From positions 1-34,142 of the IMG/VR virus record IMGVR_UViG_3300030329_005377: a stretch of 34,142 bases of DNA; one strand, written 5' to 3'. Numbering within the stretch: the stretch's first letter is position 1; every line of letters starts with the position of its first letter. Below are positions 16,985 to 24,123 of this stretch, one piece after another. The notes under the pieces are model-generated. The model ran no database searches. It saw nothing but the letters and a program-made list of their open reading frames with translations, and was not told the origin of the DNA. The position numbers were made by a program, and so were the translations under genes. This DNA comes from a virus.

Positions 16985-19900
16985 ATGCCTGAAAAAAAAT
17001 ACCAGGATCGCGTGCTGGCTCAGCTTCGTCGAGAGCAGAGGGAGAGAGAGGCTTCCGGAGGACTCTCGCCCGGAGGGTCGAGCCCCCAGCGCAAGACCAG
17101 AAAAAAGCGAAAGCCCTCAAAGCGACAGCTGCAGCGAGCGCAGGAAGGGATGCAGACTGCTGAGCAGTGGGCTCAGGAAGAGGTGGACGACCGCCCCGGT
17201 CTCCTGACAAGGATCAGCGACGCCTTCGAGGCTGTCGACGCTCCATTCAGGGGAACGGTCGCTCACATCATCACTGGGAAACCCTACCGCTCGGATATGA
17301 CCGAAGCCCAGTTCAACGAGGAGGTGCTCGGCATCGAGCCCACCGCAGAGGGCAGCTTCCCGTTCAAGGAAATGCTCACCGGGATGGTCGTGAGCCCCTT
17401 CAACTTCCTGGGGCCAGTCGGGGGACTCACCTCGAAGGGCGGCAAGATCGCAAAAGCAGCCGACCTTAGGGCGGCTCTTAAAGCTCGGGTTCGCGCAGGC
17501 AGGTCGACTAAGCGTGCGCTTAAGGAGGAAATCAAGAGGGGGACTCCCGGAGCTGCGAAGAGGCTTGAGGTTTTCGACAGGCCTACCAGGGAGATTCTAA
17601 AGCAGATCAAAAAGCTCGAAGCGATGAGCCCGGATCTCGCGAAGAGCCTTGGGGATCAGCTCAGGCGTGGAGAGAGGAGCCTCCTCCAACTCAGGATCCC
17701 CGGAATCCCCTTCACTCGCAATTTTCGCGGCAAAGATATACCCCTGGACATCTGGGGGGGGAAATCGGCTCCCGGTGTCGGTGCCCTGGGAGACGCCCTC
17801 AGTGCCGCTGGGCGTCAGGCCGCGAAGCTCCCTGGAGCTCGGCCACTTGGGCGCCAGCTTGACCGCGCTTTCCGTCGCACGCCGCAAGCTCGGCAGGCTC
17901 GGGCTCTCCTCGAAGCGCAGAAGGGCGTCGCTCGTTCCATCGAAGAGGCGGGCACCGTCCTGGGGCATGACACCGCAGAGGCGATGGAGGGAGTCGCGAG
18001 ACAACTCGGAGCCTCCTCTTCAAGCCCAGAATTTCGGGAGCGCCTGTTCAATGCGTGGGAACGCTCCGCAGAACACGTCGAAGAGGCCGTCCGCACGGGG
18101 CAAGACGCGGCGGACAGCGACAAGATCCGCAAGGCGATCCTCGAGTCTGGCACCAGCGCAAGCGACGAGCATGTCGACTTCCTTCGCGACCTGACGACGA
18201 TCACGGCGATTCCCACCCTGCAGCAGATCAAGCGCGGAGCTCGTCCCTCGGAGAGTCTGCTTGCTGACGAGCGCATTGGCTACGTCAAGCGCATGTGGAC
18301 TCCAGAGGCGAAGGCGTTGGCCCGGAAGAACAAGAAGCTCAAGAAGAAAACCGATCAGGTGCTGCGCGATGAGCTCGAGCGGCTCAACACGTTCGAGACA
18401 TCTCAAATCGGGCGCAACGCCGGTCTCCGAGGAAAGCTGACCACCGAGTTAAACAAGACCTTTCGAGCTGCGGGGTTCAAAGGCGACGTCTTCGAGCTCG
18501 ACGTTCCCAAAGTCCTCAGAGAGGCCTGGGTAACGAAGAACCTCAGTACCCTGAACGCTAACGTTGGTCACTCCTACATCCGGTCGTTCGGGATGCGTGG
18601 AGAAGGTGTCGACCTCGCGGACTTCATCACTCGCGCCGGGATCTTCAGGCTGCCTGCATCTACTGTGAGAAGCTTCAACCCGAAGTACGCGGGCGGCGAC
18701 CTTGTCTTCTCACCGAAGTCGCCGAATATCAGCAGGGACACGGTCCAAAGCCTGTTGAGGAAGGCGAAGATCCAAGACATTCGTCTCCCTGAGGACACGA
18801 CTCGGGTCATGTTTGAGCAGACGTTGCCAGCCGTTAGCGAGGGGATTGGTCGTCTGTTCGACTGGGTAAACTCCAACTACGCTAGGCTTCTGACTCTGCC
18901 CTTCCCCGCGTTCCACGTTCGAAACGCGATGGGAAACACAGTCCAAATGGGTATGGCGGGCATGAGCCCGCCGGAAATCGTAGCGGGGCTCGGCGCTGCG
19001 TTTGCTAGATCATTCAAGAAGGGGCCAGCAGCTGATGCCCATCGGCGATATATGCGGCAAGCCGGTGTCCACGTAGGGCGTGCTGGATTCGCTGGAGCGC
19101 TTTCCGAGGAGTTCCTTCGGAACGAGCTGCGGGGAGTGAAAAGCGTTAAAGACCTGATGAAGAAGCCGACCCCTGGGAACCTGATGGAAATCAGCGGACG
19201 CGTGGGGCAAGAGACCGAGAACCTTGGACGCGAAGCGCTTTTCATGCACGCCAAGAAGTACCAAGGGCTCGACGACGTCGCGGCTCTTCGGCTCGTCAAC
19301 AAGCACCTCTTCGACTATTCGAGTCTGACAGACTTCGAGCGCAAATTTCCAAACAGGATGATGCTGTTCTATCGCTGGACCTCAAACGTCCTCCCCTGGC
19401 TCGCCTCTAGCGCTGCGGAGAACCCTAAGGTGTTCCGGCTGATGGCTAAGGCTGCCGCGCCGACTACCGAAGCCCCCGGTCTCGAACGCTCGTCTGGAAC
19501 TCCGTCTTTTATTCGGCGCTACGGGGGGATTCCCTTCACACGGACAGAAAGCGGGAGAGAGCAGGCGATCTCTGGACTGCCGCTCCCCATCCAAGACCTC
19601 GCCCGCTTCGACTTTCGAACGGAGCAGGAGTCATCCGGGGTCGGTGGAGCAGCGCTCAGGGTTGCCCACACAGCCGCTACCCATTTCCTCTCGCCCCCGA
19701 TTGTCGGAATCCTCGAGGCGGTCGCCGGACGAGACTTCTTCTACAACCGCCCCATCGAGCAGCTCAGGGGAAAGGCTCCGCCCTCTCTTCGTCGCGCCCC
19801 TGGCTGGCTTCAAAAGGCCTTCGCCTTCGAGGAAATCGATCCTCGGTCAGGGACAGGCTCGCAGTACCGGATGGACCCCTACGTCGAGTGGCTGCTGAGG

Positions 19901-20263
19901 AAGTCCCCGCTATCTCGTGGGCTGGGCGTCTTGAAGAAGCTCGACGACCCTCGGCGCAGGGAGCTGCTCCCTGGGATCTCTAAGGAGCTGCTCCTCCAGA
20001 CCCTGGTCGGATTCAATATTCAGTCGTGGGACCATGTGACGGGCGTGGTCTACAACGCAAAAAGGCGCCTTAGACGAGAGCTCAACGCTGGAAGGAGGAA
20101 GGGCTTGGTGGGTACTTTCACAAGCCCGTATCTTACCCGTCGAGGCAAAGACCCCAATAACCTGGACGCGACGGAAGTTCGGGCACTCATTGAGCTCAAC
20201 AGAGCATTCAGCGAGGTTCTTCGCCTCCGCAGGGATGCCCAGGCTCAACCTACTGGGCAGTAG
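16985..20263 (+). CDS. Large internal virion/ejection-type protein
   Basis: A 1092-residue protein, the largest in the window. It has a basic, low-complexity N terminus (RKTRKKRKPSKRQLQRAQEG) and long helical stretches. A C-terminal half carries PFPAFHVRNAMGNTVQMGMA and later LFDYSSLTDFERKFPNRMML followed by FYRWTSNVLPWLA. The 'FDYSxLTxFE ... FYxWxxxxxP' signature recurs in very large phage proteins usually annotated as internal, ejection or virion-associated proteins. It closes the + strand structural operon, as large ejection proteins do in podoviruses. No lytic transglycosylase catalytic motif was found. ATG 16985 has no clear ribosome binding site. Its 3' end overlaps the convergent minus-strand gene by 14 bases. 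Confidence 0.72.
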   Translation: MPEKKYQDRVLAQLRREQREREASGGLSPGGSSPQRKTRKKRKPSKRQLQRAQEGMQTAEQWAQEEVDDRPGLLTRISDAFEAVDAPFRGTVAHIITGKPYRSDMTEAQFNEEVLGIEPTAEGSFPFKEMLTGMVVSPFNFLGPVGGLTSKGGKIAKAADLRAALKARVRAGRSTKRALKEEIKRGTPGAAKRLEVFDRPTREILKQIKKLEAMSPDLAKSLGDQLRRGERSLLQLRIPGIPFTRNFRGKDIPLDIWGGKSAPGVGALGDALSAAGRQAAKLPGARPLGRQLDRAFRRTPQARQARALLEAQKGVARSIEEAGTVLGHDTAEAMEGVARQLGASSSSPEFRERLFNAWERSAEHVEEAVRTGQDAADSDKIRKAILESGTSASDEHVDFLRDLTTITAIPTLQQIKRGARPSESLLADERIGYVKRMWTPEAKALARKNKKLKKKTDQVLRDELERLNTFETSQIGRNAGLRGKLTTELNKTFRAAGFKGDVFELDVPKVLREAWVTKNLSTLNANVGHSYIRSFGMRGEGVDLADFITRAGIFRLPASTVRSFNPKYAGGDLVFSPKSPNISRDTVQSLLRKAKIQDIRLPEDTTRVMFEQTLPAVSEGIGRLFDWVNSNYARLLTLPFPAFHVRNAMGNTVQMGMAGMSPPEIVAGLGAAFARSFKKGPAADAHRRYMRQAGVHVGRAGFAGALSEEFLRNELRGVKSVKDLMKKPTPGNLMEISGRVGQETENLGREALFMHAKKYQGLDDVAALRLVNKHLFDYSSLTDFERKFPNRMMLFYRWTSNVLPWLASSAAENPKVFRLMAKAAAPTTEAPGLERSSGTPSFIRRYGGIPFTRTESGREQAISGLPLPIQDLARFDFRTEQESSGVGGAALRVAHTAATHFLSPPIVGILEAVAGRDFFYNRPIEQLRGKAPPSLRRAPGWLQKAFAFEEIDPRSGTGSQYRMDPYVEWLLRKSPLSRGLGVLKKLDDPRRRELLPGISKELLLQTLVGFNIQSWDHVTGVVYNAKRRLRRELNAGRRKGLVGTFTSPYLTRRGKDPNNLDATEVRALIELNRAFSEVLRLRRDAQAQPTGQ

Positions 20264-20564
20264 CGCGTTTCGTCGGCTTGCGCGGCGGCTTTTTCCTGAG
20301 CTCCTTCACCGCTTCCTTCACTTCGGTGATCCGCCTATCCTTGAAGACAAGGTTTTTGCGGAGGTCTCTTTGCGCGTCCTCGACGGCGTCCATGCGGTCG
20401 AGTAGTTCCGTGGCCAAGATCACGAGCAGTGAGGGGAGAGATGGAAGCTGCTCCATGCACCAGCCTCTGTAGCAGCGGTGCTCTGTGGAACCGCAAGAGC
20501 ACGGTTCCTTAGTAGAAGTTTCCGAGGCCCCCGGCGTGGTCTTCTGCGAATCCGAGTCTTTCAC
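20250..20564 (-). CDS. Small Cys-rich coiled-coil protein downstream of terminase
   Basis: A 104-residue protein from a GTG start inside the last 56 bases of the terminase gene; a start at the internal Met (20456, MEQLPSLPSLLV) is also possible. The N terminus has a CSCGSTEHRCYRGWC cluster that could bind zinc; it is followed by a hydrophobic helix and a charged coiled coil (RMDAVEDAQRDLRKNLVFKD) with a very basic end (KKPPRKPTKRATAQ). No family was recognised. Its coupling to the terminase suggests an accessory role, but this is inference. It converges on, and overlaps, the large internal protein gene. Confidence 0.6.
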   Translation of the reverse strand: MKDSDSQKTTPGASETSTKEPCSCGSTEHRCYRGWCMEQLPSLPSLLVILATELLDRMDAVEDAQRDLRKNLVFKDRRITEVKEAVKELRKKPPRKPTKRATAQ

Positions 20565-22236
20565 TTTCTTGCATCTCCCATTCAGCCTTTTGAATTGAGT
20601 TCCACGCTGCGCTCTTTGTCTCGTCGTACTTGAACTGGGAAGTCCCGCCCCTTCGGACCACTTGTTCCATTGGTATGAAGTGCGGACGGTGCGCGGCGAT
20701 GTATCGCATCGCGTCCATCGCGTGGTCTCGCTTCTTTACCGGGCGGTTTGCCTTGCTGTCTCCAGCCCCGACCCGGTGAAAGCGGTAGCGGCGAATCTCC
20801 TGGAAAGTTTCTGCCAGAGTGTTGAAGTACTGGAACTGCGGGTCGCTCCACCCGTCGCTCGTTTGCTCCATTCGCAGCCCCTGCTTCACGCACTCAAGCC
20901 CGTAGTTCACTTCGTTCACAGCGGGGGCGCATGCGATACCGTAGAACGAGCTGAATAGAGTTCCAAGCTTCATGCCGCCTTCGGTGTTGATGCCGAACCC
21001 TGACGGGTCCATCAGGCGGCAATGGATCACTTCCGTCTCTGGCACCTGCACCCAGACGTCCTTCTCGTAAGACAGGGGGCCTTGCGTCTGCTTCTTCGTT
21101 CCGTGCGCCTGCCATCCCTCCGCCGTGTAGATCTCACGGGCGATCTCCCGGTAGTTCATGTTGTGGAGGTAGCGCTCTCGGTAGAAGTAGACACGCCCTT
21201 CGGGGGATACGGCTGCCCATAGGATCGCGCATGTGTGCCAGCCTGGGTCTATAGCCATGTATCGCGTCCAGTCCTTTGGGACTTCGAACGGATCGCAGAT
21301 ATGGTTTTGCGCCGAGAACTCGTGGTAGATCAGCCCCTGTCTTCGCCGCGACTGCCCAAGCATGCGGACTTCTCTATTCTCGTCGCTCATTACACCGAAG
21401 AGAGACGCGAATCGCTTCGCCTGGAGGTGCCCCACTTCGGCAGCCCGCTGCGAGGAGAGTCGAAAGACATGGTGATCTCCATCTCCAGACTCCGCGACGT
21501 CTTCGAGGGAGAGCAGCCATTCGTAGGATTCCACGAGTGTCGCGGAAATGACGATGCGACCGCCACGCGCCAAGCAGCGGACAATGAGCTCGTTGTATGC
21601 TCCCTCGTCAATCTCTTCGTCGATAATAATCAGGTCGAGGGCTGCAGCTTGGAACCGCTTACGTGCCCTGCCTCCGCCTTCGGCAGACAGGAACTCAACG
21701 ATTCCCCCCTTCTTCATCTTGATCCATCGGGGCATTGGGAACTTCTCGACGGGAGGCCCAGTCCCGGCAATCTCCCACTCGCTGAGGATGCTCTCGTCTG
21801 CCTTGGTGCCTCCGTGGAGATGACGATAGATCCCCTGCGCGTGAGTCTGGAAGTTCGCAGAGACGACGTAGATGTGCGGAGCTTTTGGCGTCTCTTGGTA
21901 TGGGTGATTCTCTTCGAGGAACCACTTCACCTCGAACGCGGCGGCTTTCGACTTGCCGCTTTGGTTCCCGCCAAAGAGCATGCGATTGTCTGCACGCGAC
22001 TTGTGGAACCCAAGCTGGTTCCTGTCCGGGTGATCGTCGGGGACGTAGAGGTGCCCCGGATGATGCGCACGCCGCATCCACTCTTCGCAAACCGGGTACA
22101 CCAACTCGAGAAGGTCGGGGCGGGCGGTCAGCTTGTCGAGCGAGACGCTGAGTTCTCTGTCCCGAAAGAACTTTGGGACTATATCCCAGTTCGGTTCAGC
22201 CTTCGGGAAGTCCGCTCTATTTATCTTGAGGGGCAT
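20509..22236 (-). CDS. terL: Terminase large subunit
   Basis: A 575-residue ATPase/nuclease that drives DNA into proheads and cuts the concatemer. Walker A is GGNQSGKS at residues 89-96; Walker B is LIIIDEEID at 202-210 with catalytic Asp-Glu; a coupling motif ISATLVE follows at 230-236. The RNase H-like nuclease domain starts with the Asp in YMAIDPGWHTCAILWA (D330) and has later acidic residues in KRDHAMDAMR (about 504-508). The full set of motifs is intact. It is transcribed opposite to the portal and capsid genes, which is less common. The start ATG 22236 lies within the last 20 bases of the preceding small gene. Confidence 0.94.
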   Translation of the reverse strand: MPLKINRADFPKAEPNWDIVPKFFRDRELSVSLDKLTARPDLLELVYPVCEEWMRRAHHPGHLYVPDDHPDRNQLGFHKSRADNRMLFGGNQSGKSKAAAFEVKWFLEENHPYQETPKAPHIYVVSANFQTHAQGIYRHLHGGTKADESILSEWEIAGTGPPVEKFPMPRWIKMKKGGIVEFLSAEGGGRARKRFQAAALDLIIIDEEIDEGAYNELIVRCLARGGRIVISATLVESYEWLLSLEDVAESGDGDHHVFRLSSQRAAEVGHLQAKRFASLFGVMSDENREVRMLGQSRRRQGLIYHEFSAQNHICDPFEVPKDWTRYMAIDPGWHTCAILWAAVSPEGRVYFYRERYLHNMNYREIAREIYTAEGWQAHGTKKQTQGPLSYEKDVWVQVPETEVIHCRLMDPSGFGINTEGGMKLGTLFSSFYGIACAPAVNEVNYGLECVKQGLRMEQTSDGWSDPQFQYFNTLAETFQEIRRYRFHRVGAGDSKANRPVKKRDHAMDAMRYIAAHRPHFIPMEQVVRRGGTSQFKYDETKSAAWNSIQKAEWEMQESERLGFAEDHAGGLGNFY

Positions 22237-22450
22237 CGTCAGCTGGGCGTTTAGCTCTCTGCTTCCCGATCCCCATCAGCCGTTCGTAGAGTTCTTCTGC
22301 GGGCAAGTCTGCCTCTGGCTCTTCGGGGTGGGGGCTACTGTCAAGGATCTCGGCTATAGCCCGGATCTTCGTTCCCAGAATCCGCGGGCGTTTGCGGTTC
22401 CTCTTCCAGGTGTTGACGAGATCCCTGGCTGCGTCTTCAAGAGTCGACAT
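22217..22450 (-). CDS. Small protein before terminase large subunit; possible small terminase
   Basis: A 77-residue protein with an excellent AGGAGG ribosome binding site 7 bases before ATG 22450. The sequence is helical and charged (EDAARDLVNTWKRNRKRPRI, then AEELYERLMGIGKQRAK). Its 3' end overlaps terL by 20 bases and its 5' end overlaps the upstream gene by 14 bases, so the three form one unit. Small terminase subunits often lie here, and this or the upstream gene could be one. No helix-turn-helix DNA-binding motif is evident by eye. Confidence 0.7.
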   Translation of the reverse strand: MSTLEDAARDLVNTWKRNRKRPRILGTKIRAIAEILDSSPHPEEPEADLPAEELYERLMGIGKQRAKRPADDAPQDK

Positions 22451-22751
22451 CTGTAAGCCTCCTTGTGTCTACGCTGGCCCCCATTTGACGGAGGACAGGG
22501 ATGACCATCTCCTTTGTGAGCCGCTCCAGCTCTACGGAACTCTTTGAACGGAGCTCCTGGACGGAGTCGGCGGTGAACCCCTGCATTTGTATCAAGGTCT
22601 TCATCGCGGTGTTCTTGTCGGACGCCGTGGTGTCCGCGTCGTTCGAGTTGACGGTGTCAATCAGGCGCTGCCTGATCCAGTCACGCGAGCCTTCGAACTC
22701 TTGAGTCGCGTCGAGAGCTTCCGCCAATTTGTCTATTCGCTTCTTGCGCAT
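22437..22751 (-). CDS. Helical small protein; possible small terminase subunit
   Basis: A 104-residue protein read from ATG 22751; an open frame extends to 22826 but would run across the divergent gene, so the internal start is preferred. It is almost entirely helical: KRIDKLAEALDATQEFEGSR, WIRQRLIDTVNSNDA, then DSVQELRSKSSVELERLTKE. Size, helicity and position two genes upstream of terL would suit a small terminase subunit, which recognises the packaging site and forms a ring, but no diagnostic motif is visible. It diverges from a ribbon-helix-helix-like gene with only 22 bases between start codons. Confidence 0.65.
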   Translation of the reverse strand: MRKKRIDKLAEALDATQEFEGSRDWIRQRLIDTVNSNDADTTASDKNTAMKTLIQMQGFTADSVQELRSKSSVELERLTKEMVIPVLRQMGASVDTRRLTDVDS

Positions 22752-22775
22752 GAGAAGCTTAGAATCCCTTCTTAT
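22750..22775. promoter_or_regulatory. Imperfect inverted repeat spanning two divergent start codons
   Basis: Arms ATGAGAAG (22750-22757) and CTTCTTAT (22768-22775) match with one mismatch around a 10-base centre. The repeat covers the minus-strand ATG (22749-22751) and touches the plus-strand ATG (22774). It is a candidate operator for the adjacent putative DNA-binding protein. This is inferred from position and symmetry. Confidence 0.4.
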
Positions 22776-23154
22776 GGGAAAAAAAGCAAGCCGAAGGAGC
22801 GAGACCGGGAAGCCGCAGAGGTTCACAACCTTCCGCCTGCGCGAGCATATCCGGGACGCTTATAAGCTACACCGTGCCGACGTAGACTGTACGAATCGCA
22901 TAGACGAATACCTTGATGCTGCGCTGGAGGCGCTGATCCGTAAACATGGAATCCCAGACAAACCGTTCCGGTCTCCGAAGAAGGGGATTGTCGCCTGGAT
23001 CTCGGAAGGAACCGAGAGGAAGATCCGCCGCGTCTGTGTCTACCTCAACCTCGACGAAGACCAGGCAGTCGAGGCCGCAGTCGAAAACCTCCTCAAGCGG
23101 AACGGGTACCACACGGACCTCGACCTCGCGAGCGTGGGCGAAGAGACGCGGTGA
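22774..23154 (+). CDS. Putative ribbon-helix-helix DNA-binding protein
   Basis: A 126-residue protein taken from ATG 22774 (start MGKKASRR); in-frame starts at 22729 (TTG) and 22750 (ATG) also exist. Two similar halves each show a short basic strand followed by two helices: RFTTFRLREHIRDAYKLHR with EYLDAALEALIRKHG, and KIRRVCVYLNLDEDQAVEAA with VENLLKRNGY. This is the pattern of Arc/MetJ-type ribbon-helix-helix folds, possibly a tandem pair in one chain. It is the first gene of the replication operon and divergent from the terminase group, so a role as a regulator is plausible. The ribosome binding site is weak. Confidence 0.6.
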   Translation: MGKKASRRSETGKPQRFTTFRLREHIRDAYKLHRADVDCTNRIDEYLDAALEALIRKHGIPDKPFRSPKKGIVAWISEGTERKIRRVCVYLNLDEDQAVEAAVENLLKRNGYHTDLDLASVGEETR

Positions 23155-23155
23155 C

Positions 23156-23575
23156 TTGCGCTGCAAGGAGTGCGGCACTACCGAGGCTCCGCACTGTTCG
23201 GGCGGTCGCTGCCGCCCGTGCGTCAATCGGCTGGAGAGCGCCCGCAATGGGCGCACACGCTTCCAGAAGTGGTTCTCCGATCCTGACAAGCGTGCGAACT
23301 TCTACCGGCGGCGCACGCGCCAGAGGCTCAAGAAGAAATGGGAGCTCTGGCTGCTCAACCAGAAGTTTCTTAAGGCAATCGGCGAGGACGCGGAGTTAGA
23401 ATTTGAGGCAAACGAGCACCGGATCCGGGGGCTATTCCAGCGCCAGGATACGAAAGAAATCATTCAAGAGCAGAGGAGGCAGGATGCCAGGGAAGAAGCC
23501 AGGAAAGCCAGGAAAGCCAGGGAAGAACCCAGAAATCTCTCTGATTCTGGAGGTAAAGCCAAGCCAGCCTCCTGA
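23156..23575 (+). CDS. Basic protein with a Cys4 zinc-binding motif
   Basis: A 139-residue protein; the best start is TTG 23156, two bases after the previous stop. The frame extends upstream to 22946 but that part overlaps the previous gene in another frame. The N terminus has LRCKECGTTEAPHCSGGRCR then PCVNRL: two CxxC pairs typical of a small zinc ribbon, as in HNH-type or recombination-linked phage proteins, though no HNH histidines are evident. It continues with a basic helix (FYRRRTRQRLKKKWELWLLN) and ends in charged repeats (EEARKARKAREEPRN). It overlaps the next gene by 92 bases. Function is unknown; nucleic acid binding is likely. Confidence 0.55.
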   Translation: MRCKECGTTEAPHCSGGRCRPCVNRLESARNGRTRFQKWFSDPDKRANFYRRRTRQRLKKKWELWLLNQKFLKAIGEDAELEFEANEHRIRGLFQRQDTKEIIQEQRRQDAREEARKARKAREEPRNLSDSGGKAKPAS

Positions 23576-23723
23576 ACCCACTGTGAGCCGAGGAGTCGCT
23601 ATGGAACGCGCACCTGAGCGAGTCCGCAAGGCGTTCGAAGGTACGCAGCCGAAGGCCAAACTGTGCTCCCTCGCCCGTGCGTTCCAGGATTCAGGCAAGG
23701 TGATCAAGAACACGGGTAGCTGA
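23484..23723 (+). CDS. Small hypothetical protein with a PGKPGKPGK N terminus
   Basis: A 79-residue protein with a near-perfect AGAGGAGG ribosome binding site 4-5 bases before ATG 23484, which is the main support. The N terminus is MPGKKPGKPGKPGKNPE, then EISLILEV, then a basic helical part (ERAPERVRKAFEGTQPKAKL, SLARAFQDSGKVIKNTG). It overlaps the 3' part of the preceding gene by 92 bases, and the same DNA repeat (CCAGGAAAG type) codes low-complexity sequence in both frames. It lies one base from the next GTG start. No family was recognised. Confidence 0.6.
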   Translation: MPGKKPGKPGKPGKNPEISLILEVKPSQPPEPTVSRGVAMERAPERVRKAFEGTQPKAKLCSLARAFQDSGKVIKNTGS

Positions 23724-23724
23724 G

Positions 23725-24027
23725 GTGGAGGGTAAGACCTTAGACGTTTGCACCTGCTGTGGGTCTCTAACCGAGGAGCCGCTGCTCCTTTATGACTCGC
23801 CCGTGTGCCCCTGGTGTGCTCAGAATGTGTTCCTCCCGCGGCATGTGATAGCGCACGTTCTCCGCGCTTGGAAGGGGTTAGATCCAGACGACGAGGAAGA
23901 CTCTCCCCGATCCCCGGAGTGGCGGCGGGTCGCAGGGGAGAAATTCGAAGAGGCTATCGACGAGATGGCGTTCTTTATGGAAGACAGTGAGCAGATGCTC
24001 AAGGATCTGTGTCAAGAAGAAGGTTGA
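23725..24027 (+). CDS. Small zinc-ribbon protein
   Basis: A 100-residue acidic protein from GTG 23725, one base after the previous stop; GGTGGAGG sequence around the junction can serve as ribosome binding site. The N-terminal half has VCTCCGSL and PVCPWCAQN, two CxxC pairs 20 residues apart, i.e. a zinc ribbon. The C-terminal half is an acidic helix (EKFEEAIDEMAFFMEDSEQM). Similar small zinc proteins are common among phage early genes, but the role is not known. A promoter-like sequence begins over its stop codon and a terminator follows. Confidence 0.68.
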   Translation: MEGKTLDVCTCCGSLTEEPLLLYDSPVCPWCAQNVFLPRHVIAHVLRAWKGLDPDDEEDSPRSPEWRRVAGEKFEEAIDEMAFFMEDSEQMLKDLCQEEG

Positions 24028-24053
24028 CTCGGCGCTGACCCCCCGTCTACACT
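24024..24053 (+). promoter_or_regulatory. Candidate sigma70-type promoter
   Basis: TTGACT (24024-24029) and TACACT (24048-24053) are separated by 18 bases; they match 5/6 and 4/6 of the -35 and -10 consensus. Transcription would begin near 24060, just before the terminator at 24083-24108, and might supply the primase-helicase operon if the terminator is partial. Confidence 0.45.
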
Positions 24054-24082
24054 TTTCGCCCTGACAACAGCCGAACGTCCTG

Positions 24083-24108
24083 CCGCCTACATGATTGGCG
24101 GTTTTTTT
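24083..24108 (+). terminator. Rho-independent terminator before the primase gene
   Basis: CCGCC (24083-24087) and GGCGG (24097-24101) form a 5-bp GC-only stem around a 9-base loop, followed at once by seven T (24102-24108). It lies in the gap between the zinc-ribbon gene and the primase. The stem is short, so termination may be partial. Confidence 0.7.
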
Positions 24109-24123
24109 GTCGGAGGCCGGGGT

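Noticed and set aside
15273-17210. Minus-strand frames of 327 and 308 codons opposite the internal protein genes
   Set aside because: They lie wholly opposite well-packed plus-strand genes with ribosome binding sites, and show no recognisable domain.
20236-20259. TGCCCA/TGGGCA inverted repeat as a bidirectional terminator between convergent genes
   Set aside because: The stem is only 6 bp with a 12-base loop and has no T-run on either strand.
21235-22254. 339-codon plus-strand frame opposite terL
   Set aside because: A shadow of the terminase gene, whose Walker and nuclease motifs are intact on the other strand.
22946-23155. Upstream part of the long frame containing the Cys4 protein
   Set aside because: It overlaps the 22774-23154 gene throughout and reads as low-complexity Ser/Arg sequence; only the part after 23156 looks like a protein.
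24091-24123. ATG 24091 as primase start
   Set aside because: It lies in the loop of the terminator hairpin; GTG 24124 has GGAGG at 7 bases.
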